Part shown: in pieces, positions 55,431-64,000 of the stretch
Position numbering within the stretch: the stretch's first letter is position 1
How the letters are laid out: the number at the start of each line of letters is the position of its first letter
Assembly (NCBI RefSeq): GCF_000423365.1
Contig: NZ_AUHV01000003.1
Coordinates: 558,001 to 622,000, forward strand
Direction of reading: 5' to 3'
Length of the DNA: 64,000 nt
Source: Maritalea myrionectae DSM 19524
GTDB lineage: Bacteria > Pseudomonadota > Alphaproteobacteria > Rhizobiales > Devosiaceae
Program-made: the position numbers and the translations under genes
Notes under the pieces: model-generated
What the model saw: the letters and a program-made list of their open reading frames with translations, nothing else
Databases searched by the model: none
What the model was told of the DNA's origin: nothing

Positions 55431-57089
55431 CTAGTTGGCTTTCTTGCCCTTACCTTTGATCGGCTCAACCTTCTCTTCAGGCACTTCGGTTCCGTCGAAA
55501 AGGCCCAAGAAAATGCCCTTGTCCAGCGCCTTGCCACGCATCTTCCTGATGCGCGCGTCCGAGATGGCCGTGCGCTGCGACATGCGCCGCGCCCACGCTC
55601 CTAAACGCTTATACATTTGTTCCCGCACCGGAAAATGCGACGCGCTATCGCCCAAATCATAATACTCATTCGGATCGTCATTCAGGTCAAACAGCATCGG
55701 GCGCATATCTCCCTCGGCATGCACCAATTTCCAATCCTTATCCGCCACCATAAACAACCGACAGTCTTCAGGCTCCAGGGCCAATTTTTCCGCTGCCAAT
55801 GTGGTGGAATAATCATATTCAGAGATCACAAATTCGCGCCAATCTTCTGGCTTTTCACCTTGCAAGAAGGGCATTAGAGAGCGGCCCTCCACAATGTGGT
55901 TGGGAATGTCCTGGCCAAACCATTCCAAAAAGGTCGGGACCAGATCAATGGCTTCCACCAGCTCATCACACACAGTGCCTCGTGTCGCATCAGCGTCGGC
56001 ACTCGGGTCATAAATAATCAGCGGCACTTTGACCGAACATTCATGGAATAGGTCTTTTTCACCCAGCCAATGATCCCCCAAATAATCCCCATGATCGGAT
56101 GTAATCACGATCATGGTATTGTCCATTTGTCCGGTCTCTTCGAGATAAGCAAACAGCCGCCCCATTTGATCATCACATTGTTTGATCAAACCCATATAGG
56201 CGGGGATCACCTTCTCCCGCACCTCATCTTTGGAAAAGCTCTGCGCCACCAGATTTTCCATATAGGCGCCATAAACCGGGTGCGGATACGCCTTCTCCTG
56301 AGAACTGCGCTGCACCGGCAAAATATGCTCTGGGCCATACATGTCATGATAGGGCGCGGGCACAATATAGGGCCAATGCGGCTTGATATAGGAGAGGTGA
56401 CACAACCACAGTTTATCCGCATCGCGGCGCTCCTCCATAAACTGGATCGCTTGGCTGGTCAGCCAAGGTGTCTCGGAATCTTCTTCCTTGATGTTGGCGG
56501 GCTGATCCGCATTTTGCATCAACCAACCGGAAGCAATATCGCCCTCTTCATTCAGCGCCGCGTTGGCATTCTCATGCCAGGGATTATGCGCTTCATAGCC
56601 CTTATCTTTCAGATATTCATTATAGGGCGAGCGCTTGCTGTCATAGAGCCCGCCAATCCCTTCGGCCCACAATCCATCATCGCGAATATAGGCATCGAAC
56701 CCGCATTCCGATTGCCGTGCGCCAATCACGCTATCGGGCATAATGCCCAACCGCTTCAGCCCGGCCTCATCAGCCTGCATATGTGTTTTGCCAATCAGAT
56801 AGCAGTCAATGTCCCCATTGCGCAGATGATCCCCAAGCGTAAACTCGCCCACCTTCAGCGGAAAATTGTTCCGCTGCGCCCCATGGCTGTGCACATAACG
56901 CCCCGTATAATAGCTCATGCGCGACGACCCACAGATGGGCGACTGCACATAAGCGCGGGTAAAGCGCACGCCCTTTTCTGCCAAACTGTCCATATGCGGC
57001 GTCTTCAAATGTGGATGCCCCTGACAGCTCAGATAATCAAACCGGAGCTGATCAAACATAATGAAAAGGACATTTTTCTTCTGGGTCAT
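55431..57089 (-). CDS. Sulfatase, choline-sulfatase/arylsulfatase-like
   Basis: 552 residues of the alkaline-phosphatase-like sulfatase family. Motif SPICGSSRMSYYTGRY (C53 the formylglycine site) follows the expected N-terminal FDQLRFDYL; VITSDHGDYLGDHW and the GKTHMQADEA segment hold further metal and sulfate ligands. Where most enzymes have C-x-P-x-R, this has C-G-S-S-R, so recognition by the formylglycine enzyme is not certain. Phosphonate monoester hydrolase relatives are an alternative. Last gene of the marR-tctCBA operon: the transporter likely supplies the sulfate ester or its product. Confidence 0.85.
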   Translation of the reverse strand: MTQKKNVLFIMFDQLRFDYLSCQGHPHLKTPHMDSLAEKGVRFTRAYVQSPICGSSRMSYYTGRYVHSHGAQRNNFPLKVGEFTLGDHLRNGDIDCYLIGKTHMQADEAGLKRLGIMPDSVIGARQSECGFDAYIRDDGLWAEGIGGLYDSKRSPYNEYLKDKGYEAHNPWHENANAALNEEGDIASGWLMQNADQPANIKEEDSETPWLTSQAIQFMEERRDADKLWLCHLSYIKPHWPYIVPAPYHDMYGPEHILPVQRSSQEKAYPHPVYGAYMENLVAQSFSKDEVREKVIPAYMGLIKQCDDQMGRLFAYLEETGQMDNTMIVITSDHGDYLGDHWLGEKDLFHECSVKVPLIIYDPSADADATRGTVCDELVEAIDLVPTFLEWFGQDIPNHIVEGRSLMPFLQGEKPEDWREFVISEYDYSTTLAAEKLALEPEDCRLFMVADKDWKLVHAEGDMRPMLFDLNDDPNEYYDLGDSASHFPVREQMYKRLGAWARRMSQRTAISDARIRKMRGKALDKGIFLGLFDGTEVPEEKVEPIKGKGKKAN

Positions 57090-57097
57090 AAAAACCT

Positions 57098-58597
57098 CTA
57101 TAATTCTTTTTGGCGATCAGCCCAGATCATCCACACCATGGTGATCAAAGCGATCGCGAATAGGGCTAAAGCTATGGGGTAATTGATCAAGGCCAGCACA
57201 TTGCCATCCAGCAGAACAAGGCTTTGCGACAGGGCAATTTCAAATCGCCCGCCGAGGAAAAAGGCGATGATGAAAATAACGGGCGAAAAACCAAAGCTGG
57301 TCATCACATAGCCAAGCGCTGCTGCCATCAGCATGATAATCACGCCGAACACGCCGCCAGTGGCCAAATAGACCCCGGCGATACATAGCAAAATGGCGGT
57401 GGAGAAAATGACGGATTCCGGCGCGCGGATCACAAAGGACCATAGCCGCAATCCCAATTGTCCCACAAACAGATTGGCAAAATTGGCCATAATCATCGCC
57501 CCAAACAAGCCATAGACCAGCCGCCCCTGCTCTTCAAAAAGCAACGGCCCCGGCTGAATACCATGGATGACGAAGGCGGAAATGATCAGTGCCGCACCCA
57601 CACTGCCAGGAATGCCGAGTGTCAAAAGTGGAATCAAATTGGCCCCCATCACCGCAGAATTGGCGCTTTCCGCTGCGGCAATGCCTTGCAAATTGCCTTT
57701 GCCAAAGCTGTCAGGGTCTTTCGATGATTTCTTGGTCGCAGCATAGGACATGAAGGCCGCTGCCGTGGAACCGACACCGGGCAATGCCCCCAATATGGTG
57801 CCAATGGCAGCACCACGCAGCATGGTAAAGCGACAAGCCCAATATTCGGCAAAGCTCACGCGCCGATCGGCCGCAGTCATGTCCTTTGGCTGATCAATGG
57901 TGGCAGACGCGCCCTTCTTGCTGCTGGCCAGCCGCCGCAAGATTTCGGCCACGGCCAACATGCCGATGGCCACGGCTGCCAAAGACAACCCGTCAAACAA
58001 TTCAAAATAGCCGAAATAATAGCGCGGCGTCGCGTGTTCAGGGTCCAACCCAACAGTCGCCGCCAACATGCCCAGCGCTGCCGCGATGATGCCTTTGGAA
58101 ATGCTCTTGCCCACAAGTCCCGCAATCACGGAAAAGGCAAAAACCATCAGCGCGAGAATTTCCACCGGCCCCATCTTCAACGCCACCAGCGCCAGCGGCG
58201 CGGAAATCGTCACCAACACAATGTCGGAAAATGTGTCGCCCGTGACAGACGAATAGAGCGCCATCTTGGTCGCTTTCTCCGGCTTGCCCTGCTGCGCCAA
58301 CGGATGCCCATCCATCGCGGTCGCCGCCGCATCTGGCGTGCCGGGCGTATTGATCAAAATCGCAGGCACCGCACCGCCCACCAAACCGCCCTTATTGATG
58401 CCGACCAAAAAGGCAATCGCAGGCAGCGGGTCAATCACAAAGGTGAAGGGAATAGCAATAGCCATGGCCATCACCGGACCAATGCCGGGCATTGCCCCCA
58501 CAAACTGCCCCAACATGACGCCACACACCACAAACATCAAATTGATGGGGGTAAAAGCGTCAGCAAATCCAGCTAAAATAACGGAAAGATCGACCAT
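57098..58597 (-). CDS. tctA: Tripartite tricarboxylate transporter large subunit
   Basis: 499 residues with the TctA signature GAMPGIGPVMAMAIAIPFTF near residue 34-53 and about twelve helices. It is the main membrane subunit with TctB. It ends 8 bp before the sulfatase start. Confidence 0.93.
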   Translation of the reverse strand: MVDLSVILAGFADAFTPINLMFVVCGVMLGQFVGAMPGIGPVMAMAIAIPFTFVIDPLPAIAFLVGINKGGLVGGAVPAILINTPGTPDAAATAMDGHPLAQQGKPEKATKMALYSSVTGDTFSDIVLVTISAPLALVALKMGPVEILALMVFAFSVIAGLVGKSISKGIIAAALGMLAATVGLDPEHATPRYYFGYFELFDGLSLAAVAIGMLAVAEILRRLASSKKGASATIDQPKDMTAADRRVSFAEYWACRFTMLRGAAIGTILGALPGVGSTAAAFMSYAATKKSSKDPDSFGKGNLQGIAAAESANSAVMGANLIPLLTLGIPGSVGAALIISAFVIHGIQPGPLLFEEQGRLVYGLFGAMIMANFANLFVGQLGLRLWSFVIRAPESVIFSTAILLCIAGVYLATGGVFGVIIMLMAAALGYVMTSFGFSPVIFIIAFFLGGRFEIALSQSLVLLDGNVLALINYPIALALFAIALITMVWMIWADRQKEL

Positions 58598-58608
58598 AAA
58601 TTATCCAG

Positions 58609-59025
58609 TTAGAACAAAGGGCGTTCGAGCACATATTCAATGAGAAAGGAAATAGTGACAGGTAAAACCACCGCCCCGACCAGCAACCATGGCCAGCGCC
58701 GCTCACCGACGAGCACCATCAACACAAGGGCCAGCATCGGCGCAACGAACACATATCGCCATTGCGCCATCGCCCAAAGGCCAATGCTGATCACCAACAG
58801 GAAGCCTGCTGCCCGCGCCATTTTCGGAAAATCGATCTGCTGTTCTTGCGGTGTGGAAATCGCCAATGTCGTCCCGGCCAGAATCATAATCACCGCCATC
58901 ACATTCGGCACCGTGTTGGGCCGCAGCCAGCCATATCCCACCGTTTCGGTGGCGGCGGGCGTGATCAGGAAAAAAAGGGCCGCGCCAAACAAAATAACGG
59001 CGATGCCTGTCAATCGATCAGTCAT
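58609..59025 (-). CDS. tctB: Tripartite tricarboxylate transporter small subunit
   Basis: 138 residues, four helices, weakly conserved as usual for TctB. Placed between tctC and tctA. A palindrome with a pyrimidine tract precedes it. Confidence 0.87.
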   Translation of the reverse strand: MTDRLTGIAVILFGAALFFLITPAATETVGYGWLRPNTVPNVMAVIMILAGTTLAISTPQEQQIDFPKMARAAGFLLVISIGLWAMAQWRYVFVAPMLALVLMVLVGERRWPWLLVGAVVLPVTISFLIEYVLERPLF

Positions 59026-59038
59026 GAATGAAGTCCTG

Positions 59039-59073
59039 AAAAAGGGAAAGGCTGCCCCCTCAAAGGGGCAGCC
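59039..59073 (-). terminator. Hairpin after tctC
   Basis: GGCTGCCCC (59050-59058) pairs with GGGGCAGCC (59065-59073); on the minus strand it is followed by TTTCCCTTTTT (complement of 59039-59049). Nine bases after the tctC stop, before tctB. Confidence 0.7.
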
Positions 59074-59082
59074 AATTCAAGC

Positions 59083-60018
59083 TTAGTTGAACAAGTCGCC
59101 AACGCTTTCCAGCCCGTCTTCCATCATTTTTTTCGTGCCGTCTGGTCCCAAATTGTTGGTGCTGTTTTGCATCACATTGGTCACCACATCCTGCACTTTG
59201 TCAGACTTGATGGCAGCATCCAACGCCGCCGCCAAAGCGGACTTGGCGTCATCTGAAAGCCCTTTAGGCGCTGCAAAGTAGAAATAAGGGTCGGTGTAAA
59301 GATCATACCCTTGCTCCTGCAAAGTTGGTACATCTTGCGCATAGGAATGGCGATCCGCATTGGCACTTGCCAACATCTTTACATCGCCTTTTTCCAAATA
59401 TTGAATATGCGTCCCCGCATTGAACGAGGCCTGCACCTGGCCGCCCAACACAAACTGCACCATCTCAGCAGAGCTCTTCGTCGAGACCAGCTTAAAGCCA
59501 GCGCCCGTCTGCTCGTTGAGTGCCATCAGCATCAACTCTTGCGGCTTCGCGTCAAACGCAACAGGCACACCGCCCTGCTCTTTCGAATATTCTACCAAGC
59601 TCGCAATATCATCAAACGGCGCGTCGTCTCTCGCGATAATCGCCAATTGTGCCCGCGTCACCGTGCCAAGATAATCAAAGCTGTCCAAATCAAATGGCAA
59701 TTGATCGCCACGCAAGGTGAGGTTGATCAAGACAGGCATGGATACACCCATCGCGATAACGGACCCATCGGCGTCCGCATTCAACAACCCAGTGAACATG
59801 GCAATACCGCCGCCGCCAGGTTTGTTTTGTGGCACCACGTTCCAGCCTGTTTGCTCTTCCATGGTCGCCGCGATCACACGGCCAAGCGTGTCTGTTTCGC
59901 CACCGGCACCAAAGCCGATTTGCAATTCAACCGACCCAGATGGCGCCCAATCCTGCGCCAAAGCTGGCCCGGCAATCGACATTATCGCCGCACATGCAAC
60001 TGCAATAATTCTGTTCAT
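59083..60018 (-). CDS. tctC: Tripartite tricarboxylate transporter binding protein
   Basis: 311 residues. Signal peptide to A21 (ALA|QDW). Mature start VELQIGFGAGGETDTLGRVIA is the TctC signature, and VVPQNKPGGGGIAMF follows. It binds a carboxylate or related anion. The ribosome site is GGGAGGA. marR is 61 bp upstream on the same strand, so transcription may begin at marR. Confidence 0.93.
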   Translation of the reverse strand: MNRIIAVACAAIMSIAGPALAQDWAPSGSVELQIGFGAGGETDTLGRVIAATMEEQTGWNVVPQNKPGGGGIAMFTGLLNADADGSVIAMGVSMPVLINLTLRGDQLPFDLDSFDYLGTVTRAQLAIIARDDAPFDDIASLVEYSKEQGGVPVAFDAKPQELMLMALNEQTGAGFKLVSTKSSAEMVQFVLGGQVQASFNAGTHIQYLEKGDVKMLASANADRHSYAQDVPTLQEQGYDLYTDPYFYFAAPKGLSDDAKSALAAALDAAIKSDKVQDVVTNVMQNSTNNLGPDGTKKMMEDGLESVGDLFN

Positions 60019-60079
60019 TTTATTCCTCCCTATCGCTTCTTTCGAAACTGTTCATGCTCAACGCGCTTCAGGATATCGA

Positions 60080-60580
60080 TTATCCTGCTTGTTGCGCTTC
60101 ATCATTGCTGGCCAATTGCGCCGCCTTCGCCACGCGCTCAACCATGTCGAGGAATTGTGCTTTTTCCGTTTCGCTCAAAACCGCATCAATTTGCTGGTGA
60201 TAGCCCTCGATCACAGGTTGCACCCGATCAAAATAGGCTTGGCCTTTTTCGCTTAAGGCAAAAATCCGCACCCGACGGTCCCGCGCCGATTGCTTGGATT
60301 CAATTATGCCTTTTTGCTCCAGCTTCATTAGAGCACGGCTGACTTGCGCCTGCTCAATGCCAGCGAAATCAACAAGCTCTTTTTGCGATGGTTTTTCGCT
60401 TTGTGAAATACACAAACATATGCGCCATTCCACCAAGCCAAGATCGCCATTGGCCGCCAACAACATCGAAATTTGTCCGCGCAACAGCCGCGCCAAGCGC
60501 TGTGCCGCAACGGAAAGCTCACTCGCTGTCTCCGGAATGTGATCTAGCCGCAATATGGAATTGCTTTTTAGGTCCGTCAT
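60080..60580 (-). CDS. MarR-family regulator
   Basis: 166 residues from the ATG at 60580; a GTG four codons upstream (60592) is possible but its ribosome site is too close. Winged helix with QKELVDFAGIEQAQVSRALMKLEQKG and the DRRVRIFALSEKGQAYFD wing. First gene of the operon with tctCBA and the sulfatase; a near-perfect 27-bp palindrome overlies its promoter region, so it is likely self-regulated. Confidence 0.9.
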   Translation of the reverse strand: MTDLKSNSILRLDHIPETASELSVAAQRLARLLRGQISMLLAANGDLGLVEWRICLCISQSEKPSQKELVDFAGIEQAQVSRALMKLEQKGIIESKQSARDRRVRIFALSEKGQAYFDRVQPVIEGYHQQIDAVLSETEKAQFLDMVERVAKAAQLASNDEAQQAG

Positions 60581-60613
60581 ATCTCTTTTCACTCATCCCC
60601 ACTGCTAGATTAT

Positions 60614-60640
60614 ATGACTTATCATTTAATGACAAGTCAT
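60614..60640. promoter_or_regulatory. 27-bp palindrome upstream of marR
   Basis: ATGACTTATCATT (60614-60626) and AATGACAAGTCAT (60628-60640) are inverted copies with one mismatch around a central T at 60627. Location 34 bp before the marR ATG. The length and arms fit a MarR dimer site. Confidence 0.7.
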
Positions 60641-60664
60641 CTTGTTTTGACTCCCGCGATTCAT

Positions 60665-60697
60665 AAAAAAAGCACGACAGGTTCGTCTCTGTCATGC
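60665..60697 (-). terminator. Terminator of the GGDEF-EAL gene
   Basis: Minus strand GCATGACAG pairs with CTGTCGTGC (one G-T) around an 8-base loop, followed by TTTTTTT (complement of 60665-60671). It lies 29 bp after the stop and separates the gene from marR. Confidence 0.85.
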
Positions 60698-60725
60698 CCG
60701 CCGCGCAGCTCAAATGCAGGGGTTG

Positions 60726-63086
60726 TCAGCCCTTGATGCCAACCACCTTAACCGGGGTTTCTTTTTGCGGGCTCAACATTTCATAGCGCTGCGGCTTGCC
60801 ATAGTAAAAGCCTTGTACCAAGTGGCACCCATGCTCGAGCAAAAAGCTAAGCTGCTCTTTATTCTCCACCCCTTCAGCCAAAATGGGCACCGACAGGGCA
60901 TCCCCAAGCGACAGCACCGCCCGAAACACGCCTTTTGAGCGTTGATTGTTGTCAATATCATCAATCAAAGACTTATCGAGCTTGATCTTATCAAATGGGA
61001 AAGCCCGCAACATGGCCAGTGAAGAATAGCCTGTGCCAAAATCATCGACAGAAATGGCAATGCCCATATCCTTGAGCTTTTGCAACACCGATATGGCCTT
61101 CTTCTGATCGCTGATAAAGCTGCTTTCGGTCACTTCAAGTTCCAAGCGTTCCGGCGGCAACCCACTCTCGAGCAAAATGTCTTGCACCTGTTCCGCAAAA
61201 TTAGGCGCAGTCAATTGCGCTGGCGAAAGGTTCACCGAAACGGGAAGTTTTGAGGGCCAGCCTGCCGCTTCTTCGCACGCCTTGCGCAACACCCATTCGC
61301 CCAACATGCCGATCAACCCGGTTTGTTCAGCCAAAGGAATAAAGGTCATGGGCGGCATGAGGCCCTTTTCGGGATGGTGCCAGCGCACAAGTGCTTCATA
61401 GCCTGCCACTGTTTCATCGGGCACATTCATTTGCACTTGATAATGCAGCACCAGCTGGTCAGTTTGAATGCCCAGCCGCAATTCATCCACCAACTGACGG
61501 CGCTTGCGAATGCTGTCATCCATCCCCTTATCATAAAGGCAAATCTGCTGATCATCGGAGGTTTTGGCGCGATACATGGCCAGATCCGCATTGTTCAGCA
61601 ATGTGTTGATCTGTCGCCCATCCTCAGGGTAAAGCGCCACACCAAAGCTGGCCGGGCTTTTCAGCACAACGCCCTCATGCTCAATATTTTGCCCCAGTTC
61701 GCGTTCCAAGCGTTCTGCCAAATGGATGGCATCATCCTGATGCTCAATTTCGGAAAACACCACAAATTCATCACCACCAATCCGCGCCGCAAATTGGTGT
61801 GCTGCCAAGGTTTCCTTCAACCGTTGACCCGTTTTAACCAGCACTTTGTCGCCTGCGGCGTGGCCATACATGTCGTTAATTTCTTTAAAGCGATCCAGAT
61901 CAATGGCGATCACGGCATAGCAACTTTCCTTGCCAGCCCACTCCAGAATACTTTGAGTGTTTTCCAGGAAGGAAGCGCGGTTGCGCAGTCCGGTCAAACT
62001 GTCATATTGCGCTAGAAACGAGATTTTCTCTTCTTGTGCCAGACGCTGGCTGATGTCGCGCAAAGCCAAAATCGTCAGCGGTTGGCCATCATCGCTCACC
62101 TGCTCGGTTTGAACCGCCAGTTCTACCGGCAAGCATGTGCCATCGGCACGCTTGAGATCAGCCGCACTCAGTTTGCCTTCCTGATATTGCCCGACCTGAT
62201 CAATAAAGGTTTCAGCTGACTTGCCAACAATATCTGCCTTGGACATTTTCACCATGCGCGCAAACTCGCTATTTGCGCCCAGAATTTGATTGCCCCGCAC
62301 CACCGCCATGCCATCCACGGCACTCTCTGCCAAATGGCGAAAGCGCAGTGTTGCAAATGCCCGCACCTGATTGTCGAGAAAATAGGCGACCGCCCCAGTC
62401 CCCAGCACCAAAAGACACACCCCAGCAACAGCAATCGCGATCATGTCCCGCGCTTCTGCCGTGGTCACCTCAGTTGCGCTTGCAGCAAGTGGTGTAATCT
62501 CCAATGCCGCCATGCCGGTAAAATGTAAGCTGACAATCGCCAGCACCATCACACCGGCACCTTCAACGATGCGGCGAATCCCGCGCATACGCTGCGTGAG
62601 GTAAAAGGCCAGCACCCCAAGTAATACCGCCAACACGACTGAAGCCACGACATAATTCATGTTCCAGACCATCACGGCCCGTGTGGAGAATGCGGTCATG
62701 CCCGTATAGTGCATAGCTGAAATCGCCAACCCAAAGACAACCCCGCCAACCGGCGCTGCATACGCAAACCGTTCACCCGCTATGCCATAGGCCGCCACGC
62801 AACCTACAATTGCGACAAAAAGTGAAAGAAGAGTGGGCCCAAAATCATAGGCAACAGGCACCCCGGGTTCAAAGGCCAACATCGCTACATAATGCGTGCA
62901 CCAAATGGTAGACCCAGCTGCGATCGCCCCAATAAAGCCCCAGGCAAAACGTGCTGTGCTGGCCGTAACAAACACCTTTTTAAGCAAGTGGACCGACACA
63001 GCCGCGCCAACAGCACAAATCACAGCCGCCAGCGCCACCAGGGCAAAGTCGTGCGCGAAAGCAATACAATTAATTACTCGCAGCAT
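60726..63086 (-). CDS. MHYT-PAS-GGDEF-EAL cyclic-di-GMP enzyme
   Basis: 786 residues. Seven membrane helices with MHYT sensor motifs THYVAM (64-69), MHYTGM (125-130) and LHFTGM (187-192), which may bind a metal and sense O2, CO or NO; a PAS domain (about 245-355); GGDEF (437-441, in ARIGGDEFVVF) and EAL (564-566, in GYEALVRW) with DDFGTGYSSL and NLSPAQL. Both active sites look intact, so it may make and break c-di-GMP. AGGAG is close before the ATG. Confidence 0.95.
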   Translation of the reverse strand: MLRVINCIAFAHDFALVALAAVICAVGAAVSVHLLKKVFVTASTARFAWGFIGAIAAGSTIWCTHYVAMLAFEPGVPVAYDFGPTLLSLFVAIVGCVAAYGIAGERFAYAAPVGGVVFGLAISAMHYTGMTAFSTRAVMVWNMNYVVASVVLAVLLGVLAFYLTQRMRGIRRIVEGAGVMVLAIVSLHFTGMAALEITPLAASATEVTTAEARDMIAIAVAGVCLLVLGTGAVAYFLDNQVRAFATLRFRHLAESAVDGMAVVRGNQILGANSEFARMVKMSKADIVGKSAETFIDQVGQYQEGKLSAADLKRADGTCLPVELAVQTEQVSDDGQPLTILALRDISQRLAQEEKISFLAQYDSLTGLRNRASFLENTQSILEWAGKESCYAVIAIDLDRFKEINDMYGHAAGDKVLVKTGQRLKETLAAHQFAARIGGDEFVVFSEIEHQDDAIHLAERLERELGQNIEHEGVVLKSPASFGVALYPEDGRQINTLLNNADLAMYRAKTSDDQQICLYDKGMDDSIRKRRQLVDELRLGIQTDQLVLHYQVQMNVPDETVAGYEALVRWHHPEKGLMPPMTFIPLAEQTGLIGMLGEWVLRKACEEAAGWPSKLPVSVNLSPAQLTAPNFAEQVQDILLESGLPPERLELEVTESSFISDQKKAISVLQKLKDMGIAISVDDFGTGYSSLAMLRAFPFDKIKLDKSLIDDIDNNQRSKGVFRAVLSLGDALSVPILAEGVENKEQLSFLLEHGCHLVQGFYYGKPQRYEMLSPQKETPVKVVGIKG

Positions 63087-63200
63087 AATAATCTCCTGAG
63101 GAGACCATAGGTTTCCAATTGTTACAAAACACTAAATCGGACCAACTGCTCACGCTCAGCGTTAACAAAAAACAAAATTGTCGGACAAATGCGACCGAAC

Positions 63201-63214
63201 TTGACTCAAGTCAA
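63201..63214. promoter_or_regulatory. FNR/FixK-like box upstream of the ClbS/DfsB gene
   Basis: TTGACTCAAGTCAA is a perfect 5-bp inverted repeat with 4-bp spacer, the CRP/FNR half-site pattern. Centre 55 bp before the ATG at 63263. It may be the operator of the following gene or a chance -35. Confidence 0.5.
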
Positions 63215-63262
63215 TGTAAGTCCCGCTGGCAGGTTCAATCTGTCCTTGTAAAGGAGAAGAAA

Positions 63263-63763
63263 ATGCCTGCTGCAACAAATAAAGACGACCTTATTGCTGT
63301 TACCGACAAAGAATATGGCAAGCTCGAAAAACTGCTCGAAACCATCGATGCGGATTTTGCGCTAGAGAAGGACGACGAAGACACGTCGATCAAAGATGTT
63401 ATCGGCCACCGCGCCCATTGGATTGAGTTGTTCCTTGGCTGGTACAATGATGGCATGGCAGGCAAAGAAGTCTTCTTTCCCGCCAAAGGCTACAAATGGA
63501 GCGAACTCAAGCGCTACAACGGCAATTTGCGCGAACAGCAAGCCAATCTATCGTGGAATGACGTTGTCCAACTGCTGGAACAAAACCACAAAAAGATCCG
63601 CAAATTTATGGAAGATCACAGCGACAAAGAGCTTTATGGCGGCCCGATGAAAGGCGCCAATAATGATTGGACGCCGGGTCGCTGGGCTGAAGCTGCGGGG
63701 CCAAGTCATTATCGCTCCGCCGCCAAATATCTGCGCGCCCGCATCCGCGCACAAAAGAAGTAG
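63263..63763 (+). CDS. ClbS/DfsB-family protein
   Basis: 166 residues from the ATG at 63263, with AAAGGAG eight bases upstream; the longer frame to 63119 has no ribosome site and crosses the FNR-like box. Mostly helical four-helix-bundle protein with VIGHRAHWIELFLGWYNDG near 47-65, and WTPGRWAEAAGPSHYRSAAKYL near 140-160. Relatives include ClbS, a self-protection protein against colibactin, and others of unknown role. Function here unknown. Confidence 0.8.
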   Translation: MPAATNKDDLIAVTDKEYGKLEKLLETIDADFALEKDDEDTSIKDVIGHRAHWIELFLGWYNDGMAGKEVFFPAKGYKWSELKRYNGNLREQQANLSWNDVVQLLEQNHKKIRKFMEDHSDKELYGGPMKGANNDWTPGRWAEAAGPSHYRSAAKYLRARIRAQKK

Positions 63764-63798
63764 CACCGCACATTTATCACATTTTTGGGGAGCAAATA

Positions 63799-64000
63799 AT
63801 GACTTTAAACATAATCAAATGGGGCGCAATCGGCGGCCTCATCATGAGCATACTGGCCACATTAGGCTATGCCATTTTCCCGCTCGACAATCCCACCACC
63901 TTCCAGTTGGCAGCATTAACAGGCTATATCGGCATGTTTTTGGGATTGGCGATGATTTGGCCCGCGCTGAGCGGCGCAAAAGCCCAGCTTGGGCACGCAC
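63799..64000 (+). CDS. Membrane protein, N-terminal part (partial)
   Basis: ATG at 63799 with GGGGAG eight bases upstream; the frame remains open at the window end. Sixty-seven residues are visible, with two hydrophobic helices (about 9-27, 38-56). I do not recognise it. Starts 35 bp after the ClbS/DfsB gene, so probably the same operon. Confidence 0.7.
   Translation, partial: MTLNIIKWGAIGGLIMSILATLGYAIFPLDNPTTFQLAALTGYIGMFLGLAMIWPALSGAKAQLGHA

Noticed and set aside
56070-57182. 370-codon plus-strand frame opposite the sulfatase
   Set aside because: Wholly antisense to an intact enzyme with active-site motifs; no supporting signal.

Overview
The window looks like chromosome of an alphaproteobacterium, probably marine or soil-living and denitrifying. 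The evidence is a typical alphaproteobacterial thiamine operon (thiC-O-S-G-E-F-D behind a TPP riboswitch), norCBQD, tamA/tamB, many ABC and TRAP transporters with catabolic genes, an ECF41 sigma factor with its CMD partner, and CRP/FNR-type palindromes. GC content is moderate by eye. I see no transposases, prophage, CRISPR, tRNA or rRNA.

Region 1 (1-12.7 kb): a LysR-divergent operon on the minus strand (two permeases, binding protein, ATPase, class-III aminotransferase, BKACE-type beta-keto acid cleavage enzyme, acetylpolyamine-amidohydrolase-like deacetylase), met end to end by an M20 hydrolase tail. Next comes a cobalamin-riboswitch gene (CbiX-like domain fused to a thioredoxin-like [2Fe-2S] domain), then a FecBCD/BtuFCD-type ABC transporter preceded by a Zur-box-like palindrome. 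Region 2 (12.7-20 kb): a TAXI-TRAP transporter with UspA and an RpiR regulator, divergent from a second aminotransferase-BKACE pair. Region 3 (20-26.2 kb): the thiamine operon with riboswitch and promoter. Region 4 (26.2-30.8 kb): an ECF41 sigma factor facing a CMD/AhpD-like gene and a four-helix membrane protein across a palindromic double promoter, then a chemoreceptor. Region 5 (30.6-39.9 kb): nitric oxide reductase norCBQD behind an NnrR-like palindrome, then a polyamine-type ABC transporter.

Region 6 (39.9-48.6 kb): a minus-strand operon: N-formylglutamate-amidohydrolase-like enzyme, TRAP dctQ-M-P, glutamine-synthetase-like ligase, aldehyde dehydrogenase, iron-type alcohol dehydrogenase, with a divergent RpiR regulator. 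It reads as a gamma-glutamylation route for an imported amine or amino alcohol. Region 7 (48.6-55.1 kb): an IMPACT/YigZ-type protein and TamB/TamA. Region 8 (55.4-60.6 kb): MarR, TctC-TctB-TctA and a sulfatase in one operon, with a strong palindrome upstream of marR. Region 9 (60.7-64 kb): a MHYT-PAS-GGDEF-EAL protein, a ClbS/DfsB-family gene behind an FNR-like box, and a membrane protein cut by the window end.

The genes work together mainly as nitrogen-rich organic matter uptake and catabolism: two transaminase-BKACE modules, two polyamine-type ABC systems, two TRAP systems and a tripartite tricarboxylate system. In five of these, a hairpin lies directly after the solute-binding-protein gene. 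The most system-like candidates are the TRAP/glutamyl-ligase operon, the repeated aminotransferase-BKACE module, and the B12/zinc-signal locus at 8.8-12.7 kb. No radically new system is evident; what stands out is mostly new combinations of known families and the regulatory DNA around them.
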